From Thermoprotei archaeon (GTDB lineage Archaea; Thermoproteota; Thermoprotei; QMSL01; B3-G16), in the NCBI GenBank assembly GCA_021158375.1, contig JAGGUS010000010.1:1-5447 (forward strand): a stretch of DNA of 5,447 nucleotides, read 5' to 3'. Shown here one piece after another: positions 4,617 through 5,447 of the stretch. Under the pieces are notes generated by a model, which saw nothing but the letters and a program-made list of their open reading frames with translations, was not told the DNA's origin and did no database searches. Position 1 is the first letter of the stretch. Every line of letters begins with the position of its first letter. The translations under genes and the position numbers were made by a program.

Positions 4617-5447
4617 TTAAGAGAACCACTCCTCTAAGCTACTCTGCGTTCTTATCTGTCTCATTGCTTTTTCAAGTCTCCTTATGGCTTTCTCTACTCT
4701 ATTTTCTGAGAAATCATGTTCTTTACATAAGAACTTTATTAATCCCTCCTTGTCAGGCTCCCTCCATTCTATAACATAATTATCAGTTACGGAGGGATTG
4801 AGGAAGAACTTCCTTATCTCTAATGGATCGACTGGGAACTCTCCATTCACTATCGGCAATACTTTTTCTAACGACTTATATGTCTTTATTAATCTAAGAG
4901 CTCTCTTAGGACCAACTCCTTTTACGCCGTCTGGATTGTAGTCAGTACCTAATAATATTGCTATGTCTATGAGCTGTTCCCTTGTTATGCCTAATGTTCT
5001 TAGGCTTTCCTCTAAATCTATTATTTCTGGCTTTATCTCAACGTACACATCCTTACCTGGTAATTTCCTTCTTCCACTTATCGTGAGATTTCTTACTAGT
5101 CTTGGAGCTCCGAAAAGTAATGAATCGTAATCTTGACTCGCAGTAGCCCAAGCGTCGCCTTTTCTCGTCATATATGCTGCTTGCGCTTCTCCTTCGGATG
5201 GCGCTTGTACATATGGAATTCCCATTAACTCTAGGAGCATTTTCGCGCTTCTTACCATAGGCTCAGTTAACCTAAGTGCTCTTTGTGCATATTTTCTGGC
5301 TGCCTCTAGATCCCCTCTTCTTAAAGCTTCTTCATACTTCTTCTCCGCTTCTTTCTTAATCTTCATTCTCTTAAGTATCTCTAGATCCTTCATTTCTGGG
5401 GGTTTTCCGTCAAATACGTAGACTGGCTTTATACCTTTTTCTAGCAA
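4617..5447 (-). CDS. fen: Flap endonuclease 1 (FEN1), N-terminus outside the window
   Basis: Structure-specific nuclease that removes 5' flaps during Okazaki fragment maturation and base excision repair. The visible 276 C-terminal residues start inside the N-terminal nuclease region. The first visible codon (TTG) is an internal leucine, not a start, and about 70 residues are missing compared with archaeal FEN1 (about 340-350 aa), including the first catalytic aspartate. Visible metal ligands (window numbering): D13 in VFDGKPPE, E85 and E87 in PSEGEAQAA, D106 and D108 in ASQDYDSLLFG, D169 in GTDYN. GVKGVGPKRAL (174-184) is the helix-hairpin-helix-type DNA-binding element. The end QSSLEEWF (268-275) is a good PCNA-interacting peptide (QxxLxxWF). 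All 23 arginines I counted use AGA/AGG. It leads the operon fen-pcm-DUF371. Confidence 0.97.
   Translation of the reverse strand: MLEKGIKPVYVFDGKPPEMKDLEILKRMKIKKEAEKKYEEALRRGDLEAARKYAQRALRLTEPMVRSAKMLLELMGIPYVQAPSEGEAQAAYMTRKGDAWATASQDYDSLLFGAPRLVRNLTISGRRKLPGKDVYVEIKPEIIDLEESLRTLGITREQLIDIAILLGTDYNPDGVKGVGPKRALRLIKTYKSLEKVLPIVNGEFPVDPLEIRKFFLNPSVTDNYVIEWREPDKEGLIKFLCKEHDFSENRVEKAIRRLEKAMRQIRTQSSLEEWFS

Overview
The window looks like a chromosomal segment of a hyperthermophilic archaeon, most likely a member of the Thermoproteota (crenarchaea). The reasons are an Alba chromatin protein, an archaeal FEN1 with a C-terminal PCNA-binding peptide, an archaeal Trm5, a DUF371 protein, an intron-containing tRNA-Val(CAC) with a bulge-helix-bulge (BHB) splice motif, very GC-rich tRNA stems in an otherwise AT-rich sequence, GTG/TTG starts, and TATA-box promoters. 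I cannot assign a genus from the sequence alone.

Layout. (1) 1-886: albA on the minus strand and an Lrp/AsnC-like regulator on the plus strand diverge from an 81-bp intergenic region. That region holds a near-perfect inverted repeat made of TATA-like elements (360-385). (2) 959-1052: tRNA-Val(CAC) with its own TATA box, an encoded CCA and a 15-nt intron after position 37. (3) 1053-1270: a 218-bp noncoding stretch with two perfect inverted repeats and several TATA-like boxes. (4) 1271-3532: a tightly overlapping plus-strand operon of three genes. These are a 330-aa protein that I read as a degenerate, probably nuclease-dead LAGLIDADG-like protein, a ~126-aa winged-helix-like protein, and a Trm5-type tRNA (guanine-37) methyltransferase. 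(5) 3516-5447: a convergent minus-strand operon running fen (N-terminus beyond the window), pcm, DUF371, with a 1-bp gap and a 10-bp overlap between genes. Its last gene overlaps the 3' end of trm5 by 17 bp.

Functionally the window is information processing and maintenance: chromatin (Alba), Okazaki-flap processing and repair (FEN1), isoaspartyl protein repair (PCMT), tRNA and tRNA modification (tRNA-Val, Trm5), and transcription control (Lrp-like protein, perhaps the two unknown operon members). There are no insertion sequences, CRISPR arrays, phage genes or toxin systems.

The part most worth following up is the three-gene operon. Two uncharacterised proteins with nucleic-acid-binding-like architecture are translationally linked to Trm5 and preceded by an inverted repeat that flanks the promoter and ribosome binding site. 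The operon also uses arginine codons very differently from the neighbouring fen gene.
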